From Pedobacter cryoconitis (GTDB taxonomy: Bacteria > Bacteroidota > Bacteroidia > Sphingobacteriales > Sphingobacteriaceae), in contig NZ_JACHCG010000001.1 in assembly GCF_014200595.1 (NCBI RefSeq), positions 2,542,001-2,606,000 of the forward strand: 64,000 bases of DNA, given 5' to 3'. The notes beneath the pieces are model-generated. The model did not search any database, was not told where the DNA came from, and saw nothing but the letters and a program-made list of their open reading frames with translations. Below are positions 18,680-27,412 of the stretch, one piece after another. Each line of letters starts with the position of its first letter. Position 1 is the stretch's first letter. The translations under genes were made by a program, and so were the position numbers.

Positions 18680-18789
18680 TGTTTTTTATTATTATAAACT
18701 GGCATGATCAACGTAATCTAACACGATCATTTCTGCCACTATTGATTAAAATTGATATAGCAAAGATGGGTAGAAGTAATATGCGTTTA

Positions 18790-18826
18790 TTTGTAATAAT
18801 CTATGTTAATTTTGTAATAATCTATG
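18790..18826 (+). repeat. Two perfect 16-bp direct repeats at an AraC start codon
   Basis: TTTGTAATAATCTATG occurs at 18790-18805 and again at 18811-18826, a 21-bp period (two helical turns). The ATG of the second copy is the start codon of the AraC gene. It could be an autoregulatory operator or a recent tandem duplication. Confidence 0.6.
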
Positions 18827-19633
18827 AAAAGATATAAACAATTTGCACCTGTTCTAATTTCTGATTTTGAGGTATCAGATTGGATCCATCCTGTACACAA
18901 CCATAATCATTATGAGATAATTTATATCAAAAATGGAATAGGAAACCACATTATAAATTCCAAATCCATTAAATACAATGATGGTTGTATTTTTCTATTA
19001 GGCCCGGAGGATGAGCACTATTTTGAAATAGAAAGAATAACAAACTTTGTATATTTAAAATTTACTGATTTATATATTCATCAGGCGGAAGGTATATTTA
19101 ATTCGGGTCTTCGTCATTTAGAATACCTAATTAAAAGCAGGGAAACACATTTATCTGGTTTTGTTTTTAATGACGAAGATCAGGTAACGATAAATAGGAT
19201 TTTTGATGTAATTATATCTATGAAAAAAGAAGTCCTGAGAAATGAAGACCTTATATGGATGCAAGTGTTAACGCTGGCCCACCTCCTACAGCGTAATATG
19301 CGGGAAATCAAATCAAACACACATAGAACAAAAGATATGCAGGCAGTATTCTGTTATATTCATAAGAACATATATTATCCTGAAAATTTAAGAGCGCAGG
19401 TCATGGGTGAACATTTTAGATTTACCAAAGATTATATTGGTCAGTATTTTAAGAAAAATACCGGCATGACCATAAGAGAATACATAAGTGATTACAGAGG
19501 TAATTTGATAAGTCAAAGAATTAACACTGGCCGGTTTAGCTTAAAGCAAATTGCGTCAGAATTTGGTTTGACAGATGAAAGTCATGTCAGTAAGTTAATT
19601 AAACAAAAGCGAGATCATACGAGAAAAACATAA
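18824..19633 (+). CDS. AraC-family regulator with shortened C-terminus
   Basis: A 269-residue regulator with a cupin-like N-terminus (HNHNHYEIIYIKNGIG, GPEDEHYFEIE) and an AraC DNA-binding domain (MGEHFRFTKDYIGQYFKKNT, then LKQIASEFGLTDESHVSKLI). The last helix is odd. Where paralogues read FFKSQKGVSPKAFR, this one ends KQKRDHTRKT and stops, about 10-15 residues early. It may be a small lesion near the 3' end or a tolerated short form. It is divergent from the PRISE-like SDR. Confidence 0.78.
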   Translation: MKRYKQFAPVLISDFEVSDWIHPVHNHNHYEIIYIKNGIGNHIINSKSIKYNDGCIFLLGPEDEHYFEIERITNFVYLKFTDLYIHQAEGIFNSGLRHLEYLIKSRETHLSGFVFNDEDQVTINRIFDVIISMKKEVLRNEDLIWMQVLTLAHLLQRNMREIKSNTHRTKDMQAVFCYIHKNIYYPENLRAQVMGEHFRFTKDYIGQYFKKNTGMTIREYISDYRGNLISQRINTGRFSLKQIASEFGLTDESHVSKLIKQKRDHTRKT

Positions 19634-19799
19634 AATGGTTCAGCACAAATATTTTAAACAAAAATGACCAGGGATTGTAGTTAATTAATCAGCAGAATAA
19701 TAACTTCAGTAATTTTTTTTACGCTGTTATTTTTCACTGCAAATCTCTTACTTTTGCCTCTTTGTTTATATATCGTTAACATCTCTTCTACATTTGAAA

Positions 19800-20564
19800 A
19801 TGCGTAAAAATTATAAAAATGCTAAGCGTAACCTTATTTTCGGTTTTGGCGCCAGTCTATTTGTTTTGTTATTGAGTTCAGTAATTTCTTATTTAAGTAT
19901 TTTGCAATTGCTGGATAGCCAGCAATGGGTAGAACATACCTCACAGGTCAGCTCATCTCTGGAAAACTTGATTTCAAGGATGAAGGATGCCGAAACAGGA
20001 CAGCGTGGGTATTTATTAACAGGTGAAGAGACATTTTTGGAACCCTATACTGGTTCAAAGGATGACGTTTTCAACTTTTATAACACTGCTCAACAGTTAA
20101 CCAGTGATAACAAATCACAGCAAAATGATTTCCCGCTCCTTAAAAGATTAATTAATGAGAAGTTTAACATCATCGAAAGAACAATCACAGACAAAAAGCA
20201 AGGTCGTTCATCTACGATCAGCACTTTGGTCAGGGGAAAGGCTATCATGGATTCTGCCAGAATTGTCATAAAGACAATGAATGATCGTGAAGTTAAACTT
20301 ATGGTTATACGCAATGCAAAAATGAACAAGTTTGCGTCATTGACACCGATTTTTATAGGGTTTGCTGCTCTGATTGCTTTGCTAATGACACTTTTTTTTT
20401 ACAGGAAAATCCAGAAGAATAATTCAATGGCTGAAAAGCTTGAGATGGAGTTGTCAGAACAAAAAAAAACGATGGAGAGGCAAATTGATAAGATTTCGGA
20501 TGTGGCAGAAAAAATTTCTAAAGGGGACTATTCTGTACGTATAGATAAGCGGGATCTCCTTTAA
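19800..20564 (+). CDS. CHASE3-HAMP membrane sensor lacking an output domain
   Basis: A 254-residue protein from the ATG at 19800. A membrane segment (about 14-36), the extracytoplasmic CHASE3 domain (ISRMKDAETGQRGYLLTGEE) and a second membrane segment (about 178-200) lead into a HAMP-like coiled coil ending AEKISKGDYSVRI. It stops at the point where a kinase or other output region normally begins. It is probably a truncated sensor kinase, or a stand-alone input module working with a partner. Confidence 0.72.
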   Translation: MRKNYKNAKRNLIFGFGASLFVLLLSSVISYLSILQLLDSQQWVEHTSQVSSSLENLISRMKDAETGQRGYLLTGEETFLEPYTGSKDDVFNFYNTAQQLTSDNKSQQNDFPLLKRLINEKFNIIERTITDKKQGRSSTISTLVRGKAIMDSARIVIKTMNDREVKLMVIRNAKMNKFASLTPIFIGFAALIALLMTLFFYRKIQKNNSMAEKLEMELSEQKKTMERQIDKISDVAEKISKGDYSVRIDKRDLL

Positions 20565-20685
20565 AATACTATTTTTTATTATAAGATACCCCCCTGATAA
20601 ACAATTTAAAGTCAATTGAATGTCGATCTGCTTGAAGCAACAAAAGCCTGTTTCCAGAAAAACCTGAGTAGTTAAGAAATGTGAA

Positions 20686-21561
20686 CTAGTAAATCTCCAG
20701 CTTATTATTTTCCTTAACCCGATGTAACTCCAGACCATAGGTTTTTAAGTTATTTTCCTTATCCTTCGCAAATAAAGGAGCTAACCCGTCATCAGTTATT
20801 AAGCTCACCAGTTTTCCATTCGGATGAATAAATAATTTATAACTTTTTAGCGGTTGCATTTCTCCCTTAGATGAAACTACTCTTTGTGCAATTGACTGTA
20901 GATATTCTTTTTGTTTTGCCGCATCGTAATACATCGAAATCATTTCTCTTTCACGCGATTTTTTATATAGTTGCAGATATTCATCAGAATTTCCCTGATC
21001 GATTACCTGATGTACATTTTTATAACAGGCCAGAACTTCACTTAGCAACTTAGCAGGATCTTCTTTTGTAAAATCCTGAGAATTATCTAAACCTTCCAAT
21101 GTATATGATACATCTGCATCAAATGTCCATGTATGGATTAAAGAGTCTACCGGATGGCCAATAGCCGGAAAACTACATCTTTTCACCTGATTAACAGGCG
21201 CAGGCTCTCCATTTTCTGTATAGATAATATCTATGAAATAATCCTTCACCTCCCGGGGTGTTATCTTAGTATGTTTATTTAAAGATTTTACAATCAGCGT
21301 TATACTCTGGATTCCTTTTTTTGATATAAACGGATTCAGATATTCATTCCCGCTAATCACACCGTCTTTCCTATTGCTGCGAATGCTTATACCATTTAAA
21401 ATAATGTCAAAATCACCTCTTAAATCATAATTGGCCAAATAAGTATGCTTCGCTGTAGATTTATACTGATTAACCTGATCTTCTTGTTTAGCCTGAATGC
21501 AGCTAAAATTGATCAGTAGCAGCCACACGAGCTGAATGTGTATTAAAAATTTCAATTCCAT
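20686..21561 (-). CDS. Hypothetical exported protein
   Basis: A 291-residue protein with an N-terminal hydrophobic signal (VWLLLINFSC, possible lipobox cysteine near residue 21). I do not recognise a domain. It contains strand-rich stretches (GDFDIILNGISIRS, SYTLEGLDNSQDF) and a later helical region. It lies 12 bp downstream of a small lipoprotein on the same strand, so the two are likely co-expressed envelope proteins. Confidence 0.65.
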   Translation of the reverse strand: MELKFLIHIQLVWLLLINFSCIQAKQEDQVNQYKSTAKHTYLANYDLRGDFDIILNGISIRSNRKDGVISGNEYLNPFISKKGIQSITLIVKSLNKHTKITPREVKDYFIDIIYTENGEPAPVNQVKRCSFPAIGHPVDSLIHTWTFDADVSYTLEGLDNSQDFTKEDPAKLLSEVLACYKNVHQVIDQGNSDEYLQLYKKSREREMISMYYDAAKQKEYLQSIAQRVVSSKGEMQPLKSYKLFIHPNGKLVSLITDDGLAPLFAKDKENNLKTYGLELHRVKENNKLEIY

Positions 21562-21573
21562 CTGATCATAATT

Positions 21574-21927
21574 TTAAAGCTTGATTTTTGATAACAGAAA
21601 CGCAGTATCCAGTTTACTTGTTACAAAAGTAAAATTCATCTTTTCACCATGTTGGGCCCATGCTGTCGGGATCGTATCTGGCAAGTGATTCACATCAGAA
21701 AAAATCAAATCCGAAAAAAACTTTGTATTGTTTTCTATTTTAAAATACCCTTTAGCATCTGTAAATGTAGATTTTGGATTTCCAGGCGTATTTTCTTTGA
21801 CCAGTATATTCGCCAATGGTTTCTTAGTTATTTTATCATAAACATATCCATGATAGTATGGCTCCCGTGTTCCAGAACAGCTGAATAGAAAAATCGCAGC
21901 TAATAAAGTCATTCTACGCAATATCAT
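21574..21927 (-). CDS. Lipoprotein with carboxypeptidase-regulatory-like domain
   Basis: A 117-residue protein with a lipoprotein signal (LLAAIFLFSC, Cys near 17), then one beta-sandwich of the CarboxypepD_reg-like type: HGYVYDKITKKPLANILVKE and TFTDAKGYFKIEN. Such domains are common surface modules in Bacteroidota. No enzyme domain is attached. Confidence 0.72.
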   Translation of the reverse strand: MILRRMTLLAAIFLFSCSGTREPYYHGYVYDKITKKPLANILVKENTPGNPKSTFTDAKGYFKIENNTKFFSDLIFSDVNHLPDTIPTAWAQHGEKMNFTFVTSKLDTAFLLSKIKL

Positions 21928-22048
21928 AATACTATTTACTGAAATTTATTAATTAAATTCAAAAATAGATATTAATAATTATTAAATAAATAACTGATCA
22001 GAAGATTAAAGGCAAAAACTTTAAACCATTATCAGTTGTTTAGCTCGC

Positions 22049-22537
22049 ATGACTAAGCAACGAAAACCCTCTTATCTTAATTTTGAGAAGGAAAGTTATC
22101 CGTGGAAACCGGACATAGACTATCGGGGAACCCCAGAAGCCTACCAGGTGGGAAAAGGAGAACAAGGAGTATTAATCTGCGAGCCCTACAAAACAGAAAT
22201 AGGAAGACACTGGCGATTTAAAACGCCTGACATAGCTACTAAAAGCAGTGAGGAAATATTTAAACTTTTCCAGGAATACTTAATTAAAAACGATTTCGTA
22301 GGCGCTGACATGGCAAGAAAATTCCTGCAAATGGGCTACACCCGTGCCAGACGTTATGCGAATTACAAAAGTGGAAAAAAATACGACAAAGAAAATGATT
22401 ATGCCCAGCTTGAACGGGGAACGGGGGAAATAGAAAAAGCAGCATCAGCAGCCATCTTTTATACAAAATGGAAAGCTGCTGAAGCCGATACCAGCTATGC
22501 TAAAATGAAAACAGCGTGGAAGAAAGAGCGGGGTTAG
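22049..22537 (+). CDS. DUF4385 protein
   Basis: A 162-residue protein matching the DUF4385 pattern: DYRGTPEAYQVGKGEQGVL, PYKTEIGRHWRFKTPDIA, and DFVGADMARKFLQMGYTRAR, ending in an alpha-helical tail with KWKAAEADTSYAKMK. The family is widespread and uncharacterised. It is followed 71 bp later by a DJ-1/PfpI gene on the same strand. Confidence 0.8.
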   Translation: MTKQRKPSYLNFEKESYPWKPDIDYRGTPEAYQVGKGEQGVLICEPYKTEIGRHWRFKTPDIATKSSEEIFKLFQEYLIKNDFVGADMARKFLQMGYTRARRYANYKSGKKYDKENDYAQLERGTGEIEKAASAAIFYTKWKAAEADTSYAKMKTAWKKERG

Positions 22538-22608
22538 TGAATCTAAAAATGTAAAAACATTCTGCAAGCCGGATTTGTAGTTATAATAGTAAACTCAAAT
22601 AAAATAGT

Positions 22609-23172
22609 ATGGGACAATTAAATAATCGAAATATCGCCGTTTTATCTGAAAGCGGTTTTGAAGAAACAGAATTGACCAGTCCGGTTGAAAGATTAAAACA
22701 AGAAGGTGCCACAGTTCATATCATCTCTTCCAAATCAGGAAAAATTCAAGCTATGAAAGGTGATCATGAGTGGACTATTGAAGTCAATGTCGACAAAACG
22801 ATCGCCGAAGCTAATCCAGAAAACTACGATGGGTTACTTATCCCTGGCGGAGTATTAAATCCTGATGCCTTAAGAAAAAATGATCAGGCAGTTGCATTTG
22901 TTAAAGCTTTTTTTAGTGCAGGGAAACCTGTAGCAGCTATTTGCCATGGTCCCCAGGTTTTGATAACCGCCGAAGTAGTCAAAGGCAGAAAGATGACTTC
23001 TACGAAAACTATAAAAATTGACCTGGTCAATGCAGGTGCGCATTGGGAGGATGAGGAAGTAATTGTTGATGAGGGACTTGTGACCAGCCGGAGCCCGGAA
23101 GATCTTCCTGCATTTAACGATAAGATGGTCGAAGAATTTGCTGAAGGGGTCCACGAAGAGCAACATTCCTGA
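22609..23172 (+). CDS. PfpI/YhbO-type DJ-1 family protein
   Basis: A 187-residue protein of the short PfpI class. GFEETELTSPVERLKQEG carries the conserved acidic residue, and the nucleophile elbow is AAICHGPQVL with LLIPGG upstream. Members are stress-associated hydrolases or deglycase-like proteins. It shares the superfamily with the longer protein at 14128 but belongs to a different branch. Confidence 0.85.
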   Translation: MGQLNNRNIAVLSESGFEETELTSPVERLKQEGATVHIISSKSGKIQAMKGDHEWTIEVNVDKTIAEANPENYDGLLIPGGVLNPDALRKNDQAVAFVKAFFSAGKPVAAICHGPQVLITAEVVKGRKMTSTKTIKIDLVNAGAHWEDEEVIVDEGLVTSRSPEDLPAFNDKMVEEFAEGVHEEQHS

Positions 23173-23180
23173 TAACTCAT

Positions 23181-23210
23181 TAAAAATGGAGCCCTGAGGC
23201 TCCATTTTTA
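23181..23210. terminator. Bidirectional terminator
   Basis: TAAAAATGGAGCC and GGCTCCATTTTTA form a perfect 13-bp stem around CTGA, with A- and T-rich ends usable from both sides, between the convergent PfpI and GNAT genes. Confidence 0.88.
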
Positions 23211-23214
23211 GCTT

Positions 23215-23817
23215 TTAGCAACTTGTAGTGCTAAGATTGAATAAGGTTTGTTTAACTGATTCAAACCATTCTTGTTTAATTATACTAAGCACGATTACAT
23301 CCATTCTCTGCCCCTTTCCATCTATTGATCTGTTCCTTAAAACACCCTCTTCTACACAGCCTATACTTTTCATTGCATTTATACTCCGTTTATTTAAATT
23401 ATTAGCACGGAACCCTACCCTTTCAACATTTAAAACATCAAATGCAAACTCTAAAAGCAAATATTTACAATTTTTATTGATACTGGTCCCCCGATATTTC
23501 TTTCCATACCACGTATAACCCAATTCAAGGGTATTCGTTATAGAATTTATCATATAAAAACGCGTGCTCCCAACAATTTTATTGTCTGTTTTGTCCACAA
23601 CAATAAATGGATATTCAGTTTTTCCGGCTCTATGGGTTAAAGCAGTAGTGATATATGCTTTTAAGTTCTCACCACCACTTGCACCAAATGCATTAAAATC
23701 CCAAGTTTCCGGTTCGTTTGTAGCATACTCCAGTAAAGCATCAAAATCTTCTGCCTTTAATGGCCGCAACAGAACGCGCTCGTTTTCTAAAATATAATCT
23801 TTCTCAAAGTCTATCAT
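23215..23817 (-). CDS. GNAT N-acetyltransferase (RimJ/RimL-like)
   Basis: A 200-residue acetyltransferase: LENERVLLRPLKAEDFDALLEYA at the start, the strand LELGYTWYGKKYRGTSINKNCKYLLL with the acetyl-CoA loop, then GFRANNLNKRSINAMKSIGC. The layout is that of Acetyltransf_3/RimL-like enzymes; the acceptor is unknown. It is followed upstream on the same strand by a second GNAT gene (15 bp gap). Confidence 0.8.
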   Translation of the reverse strand: MIDFEKDYILENERVLLRPLKAEDFDALLEYATNEPETWDFNAFGASGGENLKAYITTALTHRAGKTEYPFIVVDKTDNKIVGSTRFYMINSITNTLELGYTWYGKKYRGTSINKNCKYLLLEFAFDVLNVERVGFRANNLNKRSINAMKSIGCVEEGVLRNRSIDGKGQRMDVIVLSIIKQEWFESVKQTLFNLSTTSC

Positions 23818-23831
23818 TTCTTAACCGATTT

Positions 23832-24278
23832 TTATTTCCACCAATAATAATAGTTATGTAACCCGTCATACTCAAAACCACAACGCGGATAAAGTTTGTT
23901 ACCGATGTCGTTCGTCTTTTCGGTTTCCAACATCAGTCCGCAAGCACCTGTTTCATCGCACCGTTGCTTGCTTTGGTCAATTAAAGCTATCGAAAGTCCT
24001 TTGCCTCTGTAATCCGGATGAACAAACAGATCGCTTAACAGCCATTGCTTTTCTAGTTTAGCATAGTGGTAGAGTTCATATAACTGAACAAAACCAGCAG
24101 CCTTACCTTCTGCATAGATTAAAAAGATGTGGGACTGCTCCTGAGTTAAACGGTCTTGTATAAATTGTTTACATTTTTCATAATCTGGTTGCTGCCTGTA
24201 AAAAACCCGATATTGGTTAAACAGATTTGCTGCTATGTCCAAATCTTCAAGTGTTGCTTTTTTAATATTGAAATCCAT
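23832..24278 (-). CDS. GNAT N-acetyltransferase
   Basis: A 148-residue GNAT domain with the acetyl-CoA motif LFVHPDYRGKGLSIALIDQSKQ and the final GNKLYPRCGFEYDGLHNYYYW. Substrate unknown. It is the first gene of a two-GNAT unit and is divergent from the MocR gene at 24364 (85 bp between), so the MocR protein is a plausible regulator of both. Confidence 0.82.
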   Translation of the reverse strand: MDFNIKKATLEDLDIAANLFNQYRVFYRQQPDYEKCKQFIQDRLTQEQSHIFLIYAEGKAAGFVQLYELYHYAKLEKQWLLSDLFVHPDYRGKGLSIALIDQSKQRCDETGACGLMLETEKTNDIGNKLYPRCGFEYDGLHNYYYWWK

Positions 24279-24320
24279 TTTTAACTATTTTGATTTATAG
24301 TTCAAAAGTATTTTTTAATA

Positions 24321-24363
24321 GGACTACATTTGTACTCCAGTTTTCAGATAAACAGTAGTCCAG
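24321..24363 (+). promoter_or_regulatory. Candidate MocR operator and promoter
   Basis: TACTCCAG at 24333 and TAGTCCAG at 24356 are 23 bp apart, with an inverted pair GGACTAC (24321) and GTAGTCC (24355). TACATTTG at 24325 fits a Bacteroidota -7 box. The second repeat abuts the MocR start codon, which would suit autoregulation. Confidence 0.42.
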
Positions 24364-25812
24364 ATGTTACCATATGAACATGTCATTTTCATAGAAAAAG
24401 AAAGTAAAATTTCCGTTTACAGACAAATAGCCATATCCATAATTAATGCGATCAGAAATGGGACATTAAAACCCGGAACACATTTGCCTGGCAGTCGTGA
24501 ATTATCGAAAACTCTGGGTGTACACCGTAAGACAGTAATTGCTGCCTATCAGGAACTGGAAGCTCAGGATTGGATTGTTGTTTTTCCCCGGAAATATGTT
24601 GCCGTATCAACGTGTATTCCTTTGTTAAAGCCTCGCAGTTGGAGCCCTGCAAACCAGTTAAAAGCTTACAAGAATGAATTAAGCATACCTTTTAGAGTTG
24701 TTGAAGAAAGCAGTGAAGTCATGCCTGCCCCCGACTTCATGATCAATGACGGCCGGCCCGATGTAAGAATTTCTCCTATAAACGATCTGCTAAAAACTTA
24801 CCGGACACTTACTTACCGTAAACACGCGATAAAAGATGCGCATATAGGAACCGCGCAAGGGACCTTAAAGTTAAGAGAGCAGCTCGTAACTTATTTGTCG
24901 GAAACAAGGGGGTTGAACATATCAACAGATAATCTGCTGATTACTCATGGGGCACAAATGAGTATTTATCTGGCTTCCCAACTGCTTTTAGACAGTTCTG
25001 CGAGCATTATTACAGGCAAACCCAACTATCAGATTGCAAACCGGACTTTTAAAGAAACAGGAGCAAAAATAATTGAAGTAAATGTTGACGATAATGGTAT
25101 TGATGTAACAGCTATTGAAAAAATATGCAGGAAGAAAAATATCCGTGCCGTGTATGTAATTCCGCATCATCATTATCCCACAACAGTGACATTAAGCGTG
25201 GAAAGAAGAATGAAATTGCTGGCACTTTCTCAGCAATTTTCTTTTGCCATCATTGAAGACGATTATGATTACGATTATCATTATACTTCATCCCCCTATC
25301 TGCCTTTGGCAAGTGCCGGACATAGTGGAAATGTAATATATATTGGTTCATTCTCCAAAATGTTAGATCCATCGCTAAGAGTTGGATTTATGGTTGCACC
25401 AAAAAACTTTATAGCGCAATGCACAGCCTTACGAAGTATTATTGATGTGGGAGGTGATGGTTATATGCAAAATGCACTGGCAATTCTGATCAAAGAGGGT
25501 GAATTGAAAAGGCATCTTAAAAAAGCCAAAAAGATTTATCATCACCGCAGAGATTTTTTGGATGCCTTACTAAAAGAGAAATTACATCCATACATTTCTT
25601 ATACGCTACCGACGGGTGGAATGGCAATTTATATCAAGTTATTACCAAAATACCGTGTTAACGGGTTAAAGGAACTACACCTGCTAAGAATTGTAAAAGT
25701 TTACCAGGGACAAAATGCATTTCGCTTCGGTTTTGCTTCTATGAACGAGGAAGAATTGAAAACTGCGGTTGACACTTTAGAGAATACCCTGGAAAGGAAT
25801 AAATTTTCTTAA
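24364..25812 (+). CDS. MocR/PdxR-type regulator (GntR-aminotransferase fusion)
   Basis: A 482-residue paralogue of the protein at 1873-3327. The GntR domain is YRQIAISIINAIRNG with ELSKTLGVHRKTVIAAYQEL. The aminotransferase domain has the PLP lysine in GSFSKMLDPSLRVGFM, preceded by EDDYDYDYHY. Probably a PLP-sensing transcription regulator. It is divergent from two GNAT genes. Confidence 0.85.
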   Translation: MLPYEHVIFIEKESKISVYRQIAISIINAIRNGTLKPGTHLPGSRELSKTLGVHRKTVIAAYQELEAQDWIVVFPRKYVAVSTCIPLLKPRSWSPANQLKAYKNELSIPFRVVEESSEVMPAPDFMINDGRPDVRISPINDLLKTYRTLTYRKHAIKDAHIGTAQGTLKLREQLVTYLSETRGLNISTDNLLITHGAQMSIYLASQLLLDSSASIITGKPNYQIANRTFKETGAKIIEVNVDDNGIDVTAIEKICRKKNIRAVYVIPHHHYPTTVTLSVERRMKLLALSQQFSFAIIEDDYDYDYHYTSSPYLPLASAGHSGNVIYIGSFSKMLDPSLRVGFMVAPKNFIAQCTALRSIIDVGGDGYMQNALAILIKEGELKRHLKKAKKIYHHRRDFLDALLKEKLHPYISYTLPTGGMAIYIKLLPKYRVNGLKELHLLRIVKVYQGQNAFRFGFASMNEEELKTAVDTLENTLERNKFS

Positions 25813-25839
25813 ACAGCGTATAAAAAAAACAATGCTTTA

Positions 25840-26396
25840 ATACCGCAATAATCGGGATTTCGAATCTCTCGAAAACAACTGAAAATATTCGCCGTACTGG
25901 CGAATGCGTTCTGAACCTTCCTTCTATTCATCATGCCTCTGCCGTTAATCGCTTAGCCTTAACGACAGGTACTTTTCCGGTTCCACCGGGCAAAGCACAG
26001 AAAGGATATATCTATAAAGCTGAGAAATTTGATCTTGCTAATCTTACGCCTGTCCAATCCGAAACTGTCAATCCTCCAAGAGTTAAAGAATGTCCGGTAC
26101 AAATGGAGGCTGTCATGGAGAATTTGCAAGGGATTGCGGAGGATGATGAACAACAACGTGGACGCCTGGTTACTATTGAACTGCGCATACTACGTGTCTA
26201 CCTCGATGAGTTAATCATTATGGATGGTAATCCTAATCGGGTTGATCCAAATAAGTGGCGGCCAATGATCATGAGTTTTCAGCAATTTTACGGTCTTGTT
26301 AAGCAGGTACATACTTCCACCCTATCATCCATAGCTGAAGAATTATATCGTAGTCCTGATGTTGAACGGGCAAAGAATTTCACAAAAGCAAGTTAG
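25840..26396 (+). pseudogene. Flavin reductase family protein, N-terminus missing
   Basis: One open frame reads NIRRTGECVLNLPSIHHASAVNRL, then GYIYKAEKFDL, ECPVQMEAVME and GNPNRVDPNKWRPMIMSFQQF before a stop at 26394-26396. This is the middle and C-terminal part of a flavin reductase-like split-barrel protein. No usable start or N-terminal barrel strands (about 45 residues) precede it; only the MocR gene end does. I read it as a 5'-truncated remnant. An internal ATG at 26103 would give only a fragment. Confidence 0.68.
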
Positions 26397-26406
26397 GTGG
26401 AGTAAC

Positions 26407-26628
26407 TTAATTCGTTTCTAAACCATCAATGTACGCCCCGATAGCTATAACATAACATTCTTCCAGATAATCTTCTGTTCGCTGTAACCATTCCGCCCCA
26501 ACTTTATAAAGCAAAATTTCTCTACCGTCCTCAAAACGAACTTTCCATACTTTGAGCTTTTTAAACGTTGTGGAGAGAATTTGTATTATTTTAGAAGTTC
26601 CGTCTGCTAGTTTTATTTTGTATTCCAT
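26407..26628 (-). CDS. Small hypothetical protein
   Basis: A 73-residue protein with a strand-rich pattern (KIKLADGTSKIIQIL, VWKVRFEDGREILLYK) and an acidic C-terminal helix. No family recognised. Its composition looks like real coding sequence, and it is convergent with the flavin reductase remnant. Confidence 0.5.
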   Translation of the reverse strand: MEYKIKLADGTSKIIQILSTTFKKLKVWKVRFEDGREILLYKVGAEWLQRTEDYLEECYVIAIGAYIDGLETN

Positions 26629-26794
26629 TAGATTATCAGCTTAAGCCTATATTCAATTGATTCCAGGAGTATAACGCTGCATAGTCAAAATAGTTACTCC
26701 TACTTTAGAATTTATTCACCAGATAACTTTCCATTTAATAAAAAACAATTATCTATCCTTCCTGTTAAAGTTTACAATATCAACACTATATGTT

Positions 26795-27385
26795 ATGACC
26801 AAATCATTTTTCACAGTAGCTATAGGTGCTTCCGCAGGAGGTTTGTCTCCTTTAATTGATTTTTTTGACCATATCCCTATCAACATAAATTGTGCTTTCG
26901 TTGTAATTACCCATCTAAAGCGTGACCATCGGAGTTCACTAGATGAGCTTTTATCAAAGCATACTTCCCTGCCTTTAATAAGAATGGAAAAAGATATGCA
27001 ATTGGAGGTGGGAAATATCTATTTGCTTATTGAGAATACAGCAGTAAAGATAACAAATGGATATCTTAAAGTGGAAGCCAGAGATGATAAGGTTGCAAAT
27101 TCTAGTGTGAATATATTTTTCAAATCTCTTGCCGATGATTGTGGGGAAATGGGGATTGGCATAATTTTATCAGGTGGTGGATATGACGGGCTTGAAGGTG
27201 CAAAAAGAATCAATGAAAGAGGTGGAAAGGTAATGGTACAAGACCCAAGTACGGCCGAAATACAAGGAATGCCACTATCAATCATCGATTTCGATCATCC
27301 TGTAGCCGTACTCAAACCAGCTGATTTAGCCAAAAAATTAATTCATATGTGTGCTCCGCCTGCTAATAAACAGACTGCTGAATAA
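26795..27385 (+). CDS. Stand-alone CheB-type methylesterase domain
   Basis: A 196-residue CheB catalytic domain without a receiver: VAIGASAGGLSPLIDFF carries the nucleophile serine, VVITHLKRDH the histidine, and IILSGGGYDGLEGAKRI the acidic residue (aspartate). The classic reaction is demethylation of chemoreceptor glutamyl methyl esters. No CheR, receptor or other chemotaxis gene is nearby, so it may serve a non-chemotaxis signalling role, as CheB-like domains in Bacteroidota often seem to. Confidence 0.8.
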   Translation: MTKSFFTVAIGASAGGLSPLIDFFDHIPININCAFVVITHLKRDHRSSLDELLSKHTSLPLIRMEKDMQLEVGNIYLLIENTAVKITNGYLKVEARDDKVANSSVNIFFKSLADDCGEMGIGIILSGGGYDGLEGAKRINERGGKVMVQDPSTAEIQGMPLSIIDFDHPVAVLKPADLAKKLIHMCAPPANKQTAE

Positions 27386-27412
27386 TTTTCTTCCGGATGG
27401 ATTCATATCTAC

